A DNA stretch of 34,757 nt, from the NCBI GenBank assembly GCA_016788285.1, contig JAEUSW010000019.1, positions 1 through 34,757 on the forward strand, read 5' to 3'. The position numbers and the translations under genes were made by a program. Under the pieces are notes generated by a model. The model searched no databases, was not told the origin of the DNA, and worked only from the letters and a program-made list of their open reading frames with translations. Positions 1-6,299 of this stretch are shown piece after piece. Numbering within the stretch: the stretch's first letter is position 1; the number at the start of each line of letters is the position of its first letter. Origin of the DNA: Flavobacteriales bacterium. GTDB taxonomy: Bacteria; Bacteroidota; Bacteroidia; Flavobacteriales_F; PHOS-HE28.

Positions 1-1
1 G

Positions 2-607
2 GTCCTCTTCCGGGACCTGAAGGAGGTGCTCCAGGAGGTGGCCGATGACCTCGAGCATGAGATGCTCCAGCGGGACAAGCGCGTGAGCGTGCAGTACCGG
101 GACAAGGGGGAGATGACCTGCGAGCTCAAGGTGGCCGGCGATACGGTGATCTTCCACATGCACACCAACGTGTTCCGGCTGGACCAGGGGCACAGCCTGT
201 GGAAGACCAGCTACCTGGAGGAGGACGAGCAGCGCGGCTACTTCGGGGTCATCAACGTCTACAATTTCCTGAGCGACTCCTTCAAGTACAACCGCGAGCG
301 CGATCTGGGCTACCTCGTCAGCCGCCTCTTCCTCAACAAGGACGGCCACTTCTTCGTGCAGGGCAAACGTCAGTTGGGGTTCCTGTACAACGACCTGGCG
401 GGCAATCGCATGGACAGGGAGGTGTTGAAGCAGGTGATCTACTCCACGATCATCTATGTGCTGGACTTCGATCTCCTGACCCCGCCTTACGACCAGGTGA
501 ACCAGGTGACCGTGAGCGAGATGAACGAGATCAACGCCGGACTCCAGCTCTCCACCGGCAAGCGGTTGGGCTTCCGGTTCCAGGCGGACGTGGACGACCT
601 CACCTGA
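2..607 (+). CDS. Conserved protein of unknown function, 3' end
   Basis: The reading frame is open from the left window edge (frame beginning at base 2), so the gene starts upstream and only about the last 201 codons are visible. The protein is acidic and soluble-looking, with no membrane segment. It has a regular alternation of hydrophobic and charged residues and an apparent beta-rich middle followed by a helical part near FLSDSFKYNRERDLGYLVSR. The composition matches the GC-rich core genes of the window, so this is backbone, not part of the AT-richer segment that follows. I do not recognise a named family. The GTG at position 26 is in frame but is probably internal, because the frame continues upstream of it. 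The gene ends 71 bases before tRNA-Glu. Confidence 0.75.
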   Translation, partial: VLFRDLKEVLQEVADDLEHEMLQRDKRVSVQYRDKGEMTCELKVAGDTVIFHMHTNVFRLDQGHSLWKTSYLEEDEQRGYFGVINVYNFLSDSFKYNRERDLGYLVSRLFLNKDGHFFVQGKRQLGFLYNDLAGNRMDREVLKQVIYSTIIYVLDFDLLTPPYDQVNQVTVSEMNEINAGLQLSTGKRLGFRFQADVDDLT

Positions 608-609
608 TC

Positions 610-639
610 TTGCACAGATCGGAGCGTGTCTTATCTTTG
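610..639 (+). promoter_or_regulatory. Bacteroidota-type promoter of tRNA-Glu
   Basis: TATCTTTG at 632-639 matches the TAnnTTTG -7 box, and TTG at 610-612 lies 19 bp upstream as a -33 element. The tRNA begins 39 bp after the box. A short inverted repeat, GATCT (606-610) and AGATC (616-620), surrounds the -33 element; it may be chance. Confidence 0.7.
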
Positions 640-678
640 CCCGCCCTTTCGGAGCCCTCTTCGACAGGTGGACACTGT

Positions 679-750
679 GGCCCGTTCGTCTAGGGGTTAG
701 GACGCGTCCCTTTCACGGATGAAACAGGGGTTCGATTCCCCTACGGGCTA
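679..750 (+). tRNA. tRNA-Glu (anticodon UUC)
   Basis: A full cloverleaf can be drawn. The acceptor stem is GGCCCGT with ACGGGCT (first pair G-U). The D arm contains TAGGGGTTAGGA. The anticodon stem CGTCC/GGATG encloses the loop CTTTCAC with anticodon TTC. The T arm is AGGGG-TTCGATT-CCCCT. The discriminator base is A at 750, and CCA is not encoded (CAA follows). It is a single gene with no second tRNA nearby. The region downstream is AT-richer than the chromosome on either side, as is common for elements lodged beside tRNA genes. Confidence 0.97.
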
Positions 751-754
751 CAAA

Positions 755-807
755 GAACCCCGGTTAACGACCTGGAATACAGGAAGTTAGCCGGGGTTCG
801 CTCTTTA
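755..807 (+). terminator. Strong hairpin just after tRNA-Glu, probable terminator
   Basis: GAACCCCGGTTAAC (755-768) pairs with GTTAGCCGGGGTTC (786-799) over 14 positions with a single G-U wobble and a 17-base loop, followed by GCTCTTT. It starts four bases after the tRNA, so termination of the tRNA transcript is the simplest role. The T-run is short, so this is not a textbook intrinsic terminator. Confidence 0.6.
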
Positions 808-918
808 TCCTTGTCGCCGAGGTTGTCGATTTACCGTCCTGCATACCTGTTGGAAGGTAAGGGCCTCGCACTTGCTCTTTGCCCGGCGCCAATGCGCGGT
901 GGACCGACCCTCCCCGCG

Positions 919-951
919 CCGACCGGTGACCCGGTCGGGTTTCCTCTTCCG
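919..951 (+). terminator. GC-rich hairpin with pyrimidine tail
   Basis: CCGACCGG (919-926) and CCGGTCGG (931-938) form a perfect 8-bp stem with a TGAC loop, followed by the pyrimidine-rich tail GTTTCCTCTTCC. It could terminate a short transcript reading out of the tRNA locus, or be the 3' end of an unknown small RNA. Confidence 0.4.
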
Positions 952-1003
952 TGCTCACACCACACTTGATGCCAAGCACGCCCGACTAATGAAATGCCAA
1001 ACA

Positions 1004-1035
1004 TTGCCACCGGGACCAACTTCCTTATATATTCG
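1004..1035 (+). promoter_or_regulatory. Possible promoter of the membrane-protein pair
   Basis: TATATTCG (1028-1035) matches TAnnTTTG at five of six fixed bases, with TTG at 1004-1006, 21 bp upstream. If real, it leaves a leader of about 205 bases before 1249 that contains the competing hairpins. Weak on its own. Confidence 0.25.
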
Positions 1036-1156
1036 CGCGAGCATAGGGTTGAGTAGCCGCTGCGCAGATGGGACGATTTAGCTCCCTTACGGCGTTGAGT
1101 AGGCGAGGGGTAAACCTTGCCCTGGTTGCGCTGCTTAGGATTCGTTTGAGTGGGAT

Positions 1157-1192
1157 ACACGCAATCGTGTTCGTTAATCGACTAACACGATT
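1157..1192 (+). repeat. Competing inverted repeats in the leader of the membrane pair
   Basis: AATCGTGTT (1163-1171) and AACACGATT (1184-1192) form a perfect 9-bp stem with a 12-base loop. The left arm also pairs with ACACG (1157-1161) through CGTGT (1166-1170) to give a small alternative hairpin. The two structures exclude each other. This could be an RNA switch or attenuator, or a protein binding site in DNA. Confidence 0.45.
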
Positions 1193-1248
1193 CTCCGGTG
1201 TCATGCTCCTCTGGCTGAAATCGGTTAGATTGCGCCAACAGCAATTCA

Positions 1249-1635
1249 ATGGCTACTGGTCGCACCTCATCGCCTCGGACCAACAGGAACACTCCATGGT
1301 TCGCTGTATTTCCGGTTCTTGGCGAGGTCATGAACCGCGTCGGCGTGACAGGGTTCATAGTCCTGTTTTACTCAGTGTTCATCTGGGTTTTTGCAACGAC
1401 AGAACAAAAGGTGGCACTCATCGATCGATGGATTCTCCTGCGTTCCGAGGAGAATCTACACTTCTACATCGTCGTTGGTTGCCTTCTGATCTTGCTCGCT
1501 GTGCAACAATTCCATTACACCAGCGTTCTAGGGCAGAATCAGAAGCGAATTGATGAGCTTGCGGAAGCGAAACGTGAGCTTCAGTCTAAGGGGTTGAGAA
1601 ACAGGAAGTTGCGATCATCAAACTCAGGCAAATAG
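1249..1635 (+). CDS. Small membrane protein of unknown function (pair, gene 1)
   Basis: A protein of 128 residues from 1249, or 101 if the ATG at 1330 is used; the second start has GGCGAGG just upstream. Two hydrophobic segments are clear, VTGFIVLFYSVFIWVFA and FYIVVGCLLILLAVQQF. They are separated by a short loop and followed by a charged, helical tail (QKRIDELAEAKRELQSKG) that looks like a coiled coil and ends in basic residues. The predicted form is two membrane passes with a cytoplasmic tail. The coding sequence is distinctly AT-richer than the GC-rich core. The next gene begins six bases after its stop, so the two are very probably co-transcribed and may act together. I recognise no family. 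Confidence 0.6.
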   Translation: MATGRTSSPRTNRNTPWFAVFPVLGEVMNRVGVTGFIVLFYSVFIWVFATTEQKVALIDRWILLRSEENLHFYIVVGCLLILLAVQQFHYTSVLGQNQKRIDELAEAKRELQSKGLRNRKLRSSNSGK

Positions 1636-1641
1636 ATTCCC

Positions 1642-2205
1642 ATGGAACGAATCTTGCTGATTAGCTACTTCATTCTGCCACTTCTGGTTTATTGGAAGTG
1701 GAGGAACCTCTACTACACTCGACTGGCGATCTCAGCACGTTATGATCTCTTCCGGCTTCGGGATCAACTTCGTCTGTCTGCAATTGAGGGGAAGATCGAC
1801 CCCAACCATGAGATGTTCGATTTTCTAGAGTTTATGATTAATAATACAATCCAGACCATCGAACGATTCAATGTTTTCACGTACACGTTTGAAATTTTGT
1901 TACGCCGAAGGAACTCGGAATTAACACCAGAACAAGAGGATTCCCGGAATCGCCTTTTCACTGCAATCGCTGAAAACCCCGTCGCTTCAAATATTTCTTC
2001 TCAATGCGCGCTCGTGATTCGTTCATACTTCACGCGTAAACACTATTATCTGGCTTTCTTTGGCGTTATAGGCTGGGTAATTAAAAGCTTACGTGTATGG
2101 TGTCAATCTCAATTGGATGCTATCGTTGACGTGTTTGTGAAGCCTAGAGGAATGAAGATAAGCCAAGTCGAACTTGCGCGAGACCATGGCGCATATTTCT
2201 GCTAA
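1642..2205 (+). CDS. Membrane-anchored protein of unknown function (pair, gene 2)
   Basis: A protein of 187 residues with an N-terminal membrane segment (ILLISYFILPLLVYWKW, residues about 4-20). A soluble helical region follows that contains RYDLFRLRDQLRLSAIEGKI, then a second hydrophobic stretch (HYYLAFFGVIGWVIKSLRVW, about 134-153) and a short hydrophilic tail. Codon usage is AT-rich and unlike the polysaccharide and housekeeping genes, which suggests acquisition from elsewhere. It follows its partner by six bases. Both being small, membrane-bound and located beside a tRNA, a role in defence, immunity or competition is possible but is only an inference from position. There is no recognisable catalytic motif. 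The translation stays protein-like to the stop, so it does not look decayed. Confidence 0.65.
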   Translation: MERILLISYFILPLLVYWKWRNLYYTRLAISARYDLFRLRDQLRLSAIEGKIDPNHEMFDFLEFMINNTIQTIERFNVFTYTFEILLRRRNSELTPEQEDSRNRLFTAIAENPVASNISSQCALVIRSYFTRKHYYLAFFGVIGWVIKSLRVWCQSQLDAIVDVFVKPRGMKISQVELARDHGAYFC

Positions 2206-2254
2206 TGGCCGTTTCCTTTCTTGTCCATCGCGCGCTGATGGAGCCGGAAGCCCG

Positions 2255-2500
2255 TCAACTGATTCGGGCGAGGTCAATGACACTAAGCAGGCGTTCGTAA
2301 CGAACGCCGGTGGTGAAGGGGATGACGGCCATGATGCCGTCGCCCTCATCGAATAGCTCCACCTCCACGAAATAGCCGTGCAGGCTGTAGAAGTTGCTCC
2401 GGCCTTGTTCGTCGATCGCTCCGGTCAGGTAATCCCCATGCGCCCAGAGGTAGGCCGCGCGCCCGTCCATGTCGAGGGCGTTCAACTGGTGGTTGCCCAT
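2255..2500 (-). CDS. Small conserved-looking protein, possible remnant
   Basis: From the ATG at 2500 the frame encodes about 81 residues, with the well-formed stretch LDMDGRAAYLWAHGDYLTGA and then FYSLHGYFVEVELFDEGDGI. It resembles small stand-alone proteins of about 90 residues that I associate with Bacteroidota, with a pattern of the type GRAAxLWxHGxYL...FVEV; this is from memory and unchecked. The frame remains open upstream to 2794, but that translation is rich in Trp, Ser and Cys and unconvincing, so the short version is preferred. TATATTTA at 2576-2583 (reverse strand) is a near match to the -7 box, 76 bases upstream. It converges with the membrane pair, the stops being 49 bases apart. 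Confidence 0.5.
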   Translation of the reverse strand: MGNHQLNALDMDGRAAYLWAHGDYLTGAIDEQGRSNFYSLHGYFVEVELFDEGDGIMAVIPFTTGVRYERLLSVIDLARIS

Positions 2501-2575
2501 TGGGTGCTGGTTGTCGTGGCGGCCGCTGGTAGAAGGTTCGACCAACGAGTGCGATAGCAATGGCCGGGAAAACGC

Positions 2576-2583
2576 TAAATATA
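2576..2583 (-). promoter_or_regulatory. Near-consensus -7 box for the 2255-2500 ORF
   Basis: Read on the reverse strand, TATATTTA differs from TAnnTTTG only at the last base. No convincing -33 TTG was identified. Confidence 0.22.
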
Positions 2584-2664
2584 TCAGGTCGGTGACCCAG
2601 CGCGTAGCACTACAATGAGAGTTAATCTCTAAAGGAAGGATGAGGCTCGAAAACGACGAAGATT

Positions 2665-2814
2665 CTAGTCGGAAGTCATCCAACCAGTGAACGCAACAAT
2701 GAACCCAAGGTCGAACAGGGTCATTTTTCCAATTAACGGACCAGCTATCATCATTCCAACCCCCAAGAACATGACCAGCTTGCCCCAAGTCCATGTCCTC
2801 CTGAGCTTGTTCAT
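2665..2814 (-). CDS. Tiny hydrophobic protein, uncertain
   Basis: From the ATG at 2814 the frame gives 49 residues. A basic start (MNKLRRTWTWGK) is followed by two hydrophobic segments, LVMFLGVGMMIAGPLIG and LFDLGFIVAFTGW, as expected of a two-pass mini membrane protein with the N-terminus inside. An alternative start at 2868 would add 18 unremarkable residues. It is preferred over the overlapping forward frame because its charge and hydrophobicity pattern is coherent. There is no Shine-Dalgarno sequence, which is usual for this phylum. It lies in tandem with, and upstream of, the 2255-2500 ORF. No family is recognised. Confidence 0.35.
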   Translation of the reverse strand: MNKLRRTWTWGKLVMFLGVGMMIAGPLIGKMTLFDLGFIVAFTGWMTSD

Positions 2815-3057
2815 TAGTCTTGTGGTTGTGGGATTGCCTGCACTGTTAGGCGAAGTTAGTGTCGGCATCGGATTCCCGACCTAACGTGATTCATCCGCTC
2901 ATGGGGAAGACAGTCTTGACATAATGCGCCAGAATACCCGATTGCGGCGTACCGCTTGATGCCTCATTACCGCGCGGCTCGTTCCTTGAGCTCACAAAAA
3001 CATCGCACCAGTGGTGAGCCCATACCGCATAGCGCAACCTCGGCACGGATGTGCACG

Positions 3058-3065
3058 TATCTTTG
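3058..3065 (+). promoter_or_regulatory. -7 box of the polysaccharide operon
   Basis: TATCTTTG fits TAnnTTTG exactly, 79 bases before the export lipoprotein start at 3144. No TTG is present at the usual upstream spacing. The stretch 2885-3143 otherwise holds no gene and marks the return to GC-rich sequence. Confidence 0.45.
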
Positions 3066-3143
3066 GCGCTTGTCCGTCAAGGACTTGCCTTCCGAAGCGG
3101 GGATCGTTGTCCCTGCGGAGGGCGTCCCGCGGATGGTACGCGC

Positions 3144-3938
3144 ATGAAGGAGCTCAAGGGGATGGGATGGGGGCTGCTGGCCGCCCTGGTGCTGCTGACG
3201 GGCTGCGTCGGCGGGCGTCGCAACATCAACTACCTGCAGGATGGTTCGCTGACCCCGGGCGCGGCCAAGTTGTTCGAGAACCGCAAGTTCGAGTACCGGA
3301 TCCAGGTGAACGATGTGCTGAGCATCCGTGTACTGGGCCTCGATGAGGCCACCCACCGCTTCTTCAACGTGGAGAACCAGAACGGCTTCCAGGGCGTGAA
3401 CGATGCGGCGCTCTACGTGAACGGGTTCTCCGTGGACAAGAACGGACAGGTCCAGTTGCCCACGGTGGGTCGCATCAAGGTGCAAGGCCTCACGATGGGC
3501 GAGGCGCAGGACCTGGTGCAGCGCAAGATCAACGAGTACTTCACCAACGCCACCGTGATCCTCAAGCTGGTGAGCTTCCGCATCAGCGTTCTGGGCGACG
3601 TGCGCAACCCGGGCATGTACTTCATCTACAACAACCAGATCACCATCCTGGACGCGCTGGCCATGGCCGGTGGCCCCAACGAGTATGGTGACAAGAGCAA
3701 GGTGACCCTCATGCGCCAGAGCGACCGCGGCGTCCAGGCCCTGTACGTGGACCTGTCCGGCACGGAGGTGCTGGCCAGCGAGTACTACTACCTGCTGCCG
3801 AACGACGTGGTGTACGTGCCCACGCTGAAGGCCCGCGCAGGCCGGATGAACCTGGAGCTGCTGTCGGTGCTCTTCGGCGCGATCAGCGCCCTGGCCTTGG
3901 TGGCCAACGTGTTCATCCTCAACCAGAACAACAACTGA
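3144..3938 (+). CDS. Polysaccharide export outer-membrane lipoprotein (Wza/BexD-like)
   Basis: The product is 264 residues and forms the outer-membrane side of the export channel for capsule or exopolysaccharide. The start at 3144 gives a clean lipoprotein signal peptide ending LLTGC with the lipidated Cys at 21; the upstream in-frame ATG at 3051 would add an arginine- and cysteine-rich extension lacking this logic. Next come a polysaccharide-export domain (YRIQVNDVLSIRVLG onward, about residues 50-130) and an SLBB-type domain (ISVLGDVRNPGMYF and ILDALAMAGG, about 150-200). A single C-terminal membrane helix (LSVLFGAISALALVANVFIL) is common in Bacteroidota versions. It is the first gene of a one-strand operon, and its stop overlaps the kinase start by one base (TGATG). 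Confidence 0.93.
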   Translation: MKELKGMGWGLLAALVLLTGCVGGRRNINYLQDGSLTPGAAKLFENRKFEYRIQVNDVLSIRVLGLDEATHRFFNVENQNGFQGVNDAALYVNGFSVDKNGQVQLPTVGRIKVQGLTMGEAQDLVQRKINEYFTNATVILKLVSFRISVLGDVRNPGMYFIYNNQITILDALAMAGGPNEYGDKSKVTLMRQSDRGVQALYVDLSGTEVLASEYYYLLPNDVVYVPTLKARAGRMNLELLSVLFGAISALALVANVFILNQNNN

Positions 3939-6286
3939 TGGCCGCACAGACCGGTACGGGGGACACCATCGACCTGAGGGCCATCTTCCGCAAGCTGGCG
4001 GCCAAATGGTGGTTGTTCCTCATCACCCTCTCGCTTTCCGGGGCCGCGGCGGTGGCCTACCTGAAGACCACCCCGAAGCAGTTCCTGGTGAGCGCCACCA
4101 TGCTCATGGGGGAGAAGAGCCGCAACAGTTTCGGGGGCGGGCAGGACGAGTTCCTCAAGGGCATGTCCTTCCTGCGCAGCGGAGGTGACATCGAGGACCA
4201 CATCGCGATCCTCACGTCACGGTCCAACGTGGAGAAGACGCTCAAGCGCCTGGACTTCGGCATCACCTTCTACGAGGAGCACCGGTTCCTGAAGCAGGAG
4301 CGCTACGACTACCCTCCGTTCAAGATCACCCTGGACACGGCCTCGTTGCAGATCACGGGCGTGCCCATCCACGTGTCGGTGGACCTGGCGGCCGGCACCT
4401 ACCGGGTGAAGGCCGAAGGCAAGAACGTACGGCTGTACAACGTGAAGCGCCAGGAGGTGGTGAGCGAGTACCTGGAACGAGTGGACATCGACCAGACGGC
4501 CAAGGTGGGCGATCCGTTCGTGGGCGATAAGCTCAGCTTCAGGATCGAGTTCCCCGAGGACCGGCGCTATGATCCGGAGAGCGACTACTATTTCTACATC
4601 AACAGCCTGGAGGGCCTGACCAAGCTGTACAAGGGCATCACGTTCGCCGAGCCGGCGAGCGACAACAGCAACATCGTCCAGTTGAGCGTGGTGGGCGAGG
4701 TGGTGAGCAAGGAGCGGAACTACCTGAACAAGCTGATGGAGACCTACATCGAGGGCGAGCTGTACAAGCAGCAGCAGAAGGGTCTCAAGACGATCAACTT
4801 CATCGACAACCAGATCGGCACGGTGAGCGACTCACTGCGGCAGGTGGAGAGCAGCATGGAGAGCTTCCGGGGCAGCAGTGGCGGCATGATGAGCGCCGGC
4901 ACCACGAGCGATGCGCTGTTCCAGGAGCGTTCACGGCTGGAGGACGAGCGCAGTGCCGTGATGCAGAAGCGGCAGTACTGCCTCACCATCCTCAACAAGC
5001 TGCGCAGCGCCGAGGATTTCCGCAACGTGGCGGCCCCCTCCAGCTCGGGCATCGACGATCCGGTGCTCAACAACCTGGTGATCCAGCTCACCCAGCTCTA
5101 CGCCGACCTGGCCGCCCAGAACCTGAGCACCGTGCGGAGCAACCCGACCATCATCGCGATGGAGCGGAAGATCCAGAACATCAAGAGCTCGTTGATCGAG
5201 ACGGCCGAGGGGCTCGTGAGCCAGGCCGACATCAGCATCGCGGAACTGAACCGGCGCTTGGGCTCCATCAACTACCAGTTCAACCAGCTGCCCGAGAACG
5301 AGCGCCGCCTGGTGAACATCGAGCGGAAGTTCAAGCTGAGCGACAACCTGTACAACTACCTGATGGAGAAGCGCGCCGAGGCGGGCATCGCCATCGCGAG
5401 CGATCAGGTGGACAAGAGCGTGGTGGACGATGCGCGCATGAGCGGCTTCGGCCCCGTGGCCCCGGACAAGAAGACCGTGCTCGGAGGGGCCATGATGCTG
5501 GGCCTTCTGCTGCCGCTCGGCCTCATCCTGATCCGCGACTTCCTCAACGACCGCATCGAGCATCTGGACGAGCTGAAGCGCGTGAGCCCGATCCCGGTGC
5601 TGGCCACCATTCCGGGCGGCAAGCGCAAGCGGGTGCTGCCCAACGAGCCCAAATCGTTGCTGGCCGAATCGTTCCGCACGGCCCGCATCAACCTGCAGTA
5701 CCTCAATGCCAACGCGGCCCGGCAGGTGATCGGCTTCACGTCGAGCACCAGCGGGGAGGGCAAGACCTTCTGCGCATTGAACCTCGCGAGCGTGATGGCC
5801 ATGAGCGGACAGCGCACCTTGATCATCGACGCGGACATGCGCCGGCCACGCCTGGAGGAGACCCTGGAGCTGAAGGCCGGCCAGGGCCTGAGCAACTACC
5901 TGATCGGCGAGTGCCAGCTGGGCGACATCATCCGCCGCGGCGACATCGAAGGGCTCGACGTGATCACGGCCGGCCCCGTGCCGCCCAATCCGCTCGAACT
6001 GGTGGAGATGCCGCGCATGGCCGAGCTGTTCCAACAGGTGCGCGGTCGCTACGACCAGATCATCGTCGACGCCTCGCCGATGGGGCTGGTGAGCGAGTAT
6101 GTGATCCTCGCCCGCCACATCGACGTCACGCTCTACGTGGTGCGTCAGAACCGCACCCATCGCAAGGCGCTCCGCATCATCAATGAGATGTACGTGGAGA
6201 AGAAGGTCGGCCGGATCGACCTGTTGCTCAACGACGTGAAGGCCGGCGAGGGCTACGGCGACGGCTACGGCTACTACACCAAATAG
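3938..6286 (+). CDS. Wzc-like chain-length regulator and tyrosine autokinase
   Basis: The product is 782 residues, the inner-membrane partner of the export lipoprotein that controls chain length through tyrosine phosphorylation. The N-terminal Wzz-type domain has a first membrane helix (WWLFLITLSLSGAAAVAYL, about 26-44). A long periplasmic coiled-coil region follows (about 260-490), then a second membrane helix (LGGAMMLGLLLPLGLILI). The C-terminal kinase domain has Walker A TSSTSGEGKT near 601-610, Walker A' IIDADMRRP near 629-637 and Walker B IIVDASP near 708. The tail GYGDGYGYYTK is a tyrosine cluster with four Tyr, the expected autophosphorylation site but shorter than in many relatives. 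The kinase is fused to the membrane part in one chain, as in Proteobacteria and Bacteroidota. Confidence 0.94.
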   Translation: MAAQTGTGDTIDLRAIFRKLAAKWWLFLITLSLSGAAAVAYLKTTPKQFLVSATMLMGEKSRNSFGGGQDEFLKGMSFLRSGGDIEDHIAILTSRSNVEKTLKRLDFGITFYEEHRFLKQERYDYPPFKITLDTASLQITGVPIHVSVDLAAGTYRVKAEGKNVRLYNVKRQEVVSEYLERVDIDQTAKVGDPFVGDKLSFRIEFPEDRRYDPESDYYFYINSLEGLTKLYKGITFAEPASDNSNIVQLSVVGEVVSKERNYLNKLMETYIEGELYKQQQKGLKTINFIDNQIGTVSDSLRQVESSMESFRGSSGGMMSAGTTSDALFQERSRLEDERSAVMQKRQYCLTILNKLRSAEDFRNVAAPSSSGIDDPVLNNLVIQLTQLYADLAAQNLSTVRSNPTIIAMERKIQNIKSSLIETAEGLVSQADISIAELNRRLGSINYQFNQLPENERRLVNIERKFKLSDNLYNYLMEKRAEAGIAIASDQVDKSVVDDARMSGFGPVAPDKKTVLGGAMMLGLLLPLGLILIRDFLNDRIEHLDELKRVSPIPVLATIPGGKRKRVLPNEPKSLLAESFRTARINLQYLNANAARQVIGFTSSTSGEGKTFCALNLASVMAMSGQRTLIIDADMRRPRLEETLELKAGQGLSNYLIGECQLGDIIRRGDIEGLDVITAGPVPPNPLELVEMPRMAELFQQVRGRYDQIIVDASPMGLVSEYVILARHIDVTLYVVRQNRTHRKALRIINEMYVEKKVGRIDLLLNDVKAGEGYGDGYGYYTK

Positions 6287-6299
6287 CCCCGCCGGACGC

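Larger units (their letters stand above)
808..1248. other. Gene-poor stretch at the start of the AT-richer segment
   Basis: I find no convincing gene here. The open frames on both strands have poor, arginine- and cysteine-rich translations and contradict one another. What can be seen: a perfect 8-bp hairpin at 919-938, a possible promoter at 1004-1035, and a set of competing hairpins at 1157-1192, all upstream of the membrane-protein pair that begins at 1249. There is no tmRNA, RNase P RNA or 6S-like signature that I can recognise. Confidence 0.5.

Noticed and set aside
764..1160. Reverse and forward frames just after tRNA-Glu
   Set aside because: Mutually overlapping, Arg- and Cys-rich and without domain-like patterns; the region looks non-coding.
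1068..1553. Forward frame overlapping the start of the membrane pair
   Set aside because: Its second half turns to Arg- and His-rich shadow over the better-formed 1249 frame.
2687..2884. Forward hydrophobic frame opposite the 2665-2814 ORF
   Set aside because: Hydrophobic too, but without a coherent charge pattern; the reverse frame is the better of two weak candidates.
2884..3143. Second copy of the tRNA-Glu 3' end as an attachment site
   Set aside because: No repeat of TTCGATTCCCCTACGGGC was found here or elsewhere downstream.
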